NCBI RefSeq assembly: GCF_051851555.1
Contig: NZ_JBPDVH010000004.1
Location: 1-64,000 of the forward strand
Direction of reading: 5' to 3'
From: Lonepinella sp051851555
Lineage (GTDB): Bacteria > Pseudomonadota > Gammaproteobacteria > Enterobacterales > Pasteurellaceae
Length of the DNA stretch: 64,000 bases
In this document: one piece after another, positions 63,380 through 64,000 of the stretch
How the letters are laid out: each line of letters begins with the position of its first letter
How positions within the stretch are numbered: the first letter of the stretch is position 1
Notes under the pieces: model-generated
What the model was told of the DNA's origin: nothing
The model's input: the letters and a program-made list of their open reading frames with translations, nothing else
The model's database searches: none
Translations under genes and position numbers: made by a program

Positions 63380-64000
63380 TTAATCAGCAAAACTCACTAG
63401 CCAACAATTATGAATCTGCTTATTGCGTTCAAAATCCAATGGCAAGGTTTTTTGCGAAATTTCCACCGCACTTAATCCAAGTTCAGCTAAACGCTCAAAA
63501 TCCATTTTAAAGCCCCGTTTATTATTCGAAAAAACAATGGTGCCATTTGGGCGTAAAATCCGTTTCAGATTTTTCATTAATTTAATATGATCCCGTTGCA
63601 CATCCCAGCTATCTTCCATCCGTTTAGAATTTGAAAACGTCGGCGGATCCACAAAAATCAAATCAAATTCACGATCACATTTTTCTAGCCATTGCAAACA
63701 ATCTGCTTGAATTAAACGGTGCTGTTTACCCTCTAAACCATTTAAAATTAAGTTCTGCTCCGCCCAGTTTAAATAGGTATTTGACATATCAACGGTCGTG
63801 GTCGATTTCGCCCCGCCTAAGGCTGCATGAATGGTCGCCGATCCAGTATAAGCAAATAAATTCAAGAAATCTTTGCCTTTCGCCATTTCGCCGAGCATTT
63901 TGCGGGTTAAACGGTGATCCAAAAATAATCCCGTATCCAAATAATCGGTCAAATTGACCCATAATTTTGCGCCGTATTCTTCCACATAAAAATACTCACC
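63380..64000 (-). CDS. rlmL: 23S rRNA methyltransferase RlmL (RlmKL), C-terminal part, cut by window edge
   Basis: The visible 206 residues, continuing to the window's end, are the RlmK-type SAM methyltransferase domain of the bifunctional RlmKL enzyme, which makes m7G2069 in 23S rRNA (the other domain makes m2G2445). The motif LNLFAYTGSATIHAALGGA (SAM-binding), the catalytic VDPPTFSNSKRMEDSWDVQRDH and the end LDFERNKQIHNCWLV are diagnostic. An internal ATG at 63985 is not the start, since the frame is open through 64000. Confidence 0.93.
   Translation of the reverse strand, partial: GEYFYVEEYGAKLWVNLTDYLDTGLFLDHRLTRKMLGEMAKGKDFLNLFAYTGSATIHAALGGAKSTTTVDMSNTYLNWAEQNLILNGLEGKQHRLIQADCLQWLEKCDREFDLIFVDPPTFSNSKRMEDSWDVQRDHIKLMKNLKRILRPNGTIVFSNNKRGFKMDFERLAELGLSAVEISQKTLPLDFERNKQIHNCWLVSFAD

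Overview
This window comes from a gammaproteobacterium of the family Pasteurellaceae. The 9-base DNA uptake word AAGTGCGGT or its complement ACCGCACTT recurs throughout, inside genes and as inverted pairs that act as terminators. This is the 'Hin'-type word of Haemophilus, Aggregatibacter, Pasteurella and Avibacterium relatives. Protein sequences and several gene orders (fdhD / fdn operon / fdhE; lysS-prfB-dsbC-recJ; ydiJ-menI-hemH) match that group. I cannot fix the genus from sequence alone. No rRNA, tRNA, CRISPR array, prophage or complete insertion sequence was seen.

Layout. 1-4308: 3' part of the rnf electron-transport operon (rnfC end, rnfD, rnfG, rnfE) and nth, split by a RelE/HigB-type toxin-antitoxin pair between rnfC and rnfD and by a palindromic repeat between rnfG and rnfE. 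4310-8132: NicO-type metal exporter, DUF1007 protein and riboflavin synthase (minus strand), a MATE exporter (plus) and the SRP RNA gene ffs (minus). 8244-12442: a probably Fur-controlled TonB-dependent receptor followed by a YddA-type ABC transporter. 12443-12975 and 17918-18216: two copies of a large composite palindromic repeat, bracketing a block with ycaO, a DUF808 gene, two small lipoprotein genes, yecM and adk. 18236-20200: LTA-synthase-like phosphotransferase.

20256-27584: a thiamine region. thiB-thiP lies behind a TPP riboswitch and lacks the ATPase gene thiQ. A rarD-like gene and uvrD follow, then an orphan periplasmic binding protein behind a second TPP riboswitch. 27581-34600: formate dehydrogenase module: fdhD, selenocysteine-containing fdnG, fdnH, fdnI and fdhE. 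34630-41638: ybhA, ydiJ, menI-like thioesterase, hemH, two genes of unknown function and an NlpC/P60 lipoprotein.

41845-53958: central carbon block on the minus strand: aceE-aceF-lpdA, lldP-lldD, ptsH-ptsI-crr. 54141-59373: metC, mtnN, a DsbA-like protein, recJ and dsbC (minus). 59534-62218: prfB with its programmed +1 frameshift, and lysS. 62333-64000: a lipoprotein of unknown function and the 3' part of rlmL.

The genes together describe a facultatively anaerobic respirer. It has formate dehydrogenase-N, lactate uptake and oxidation, pyruvate dehydrogenase, Rnf, iron-siderophore uptake, haem synthesis from the last step, and scavenging of thiamine. Least explained are the TPP-controlled orphan binding protein together with the thiQ-less thiBP operon, the toxin-antitoxin insertion in rnf, and the composite palindromes.
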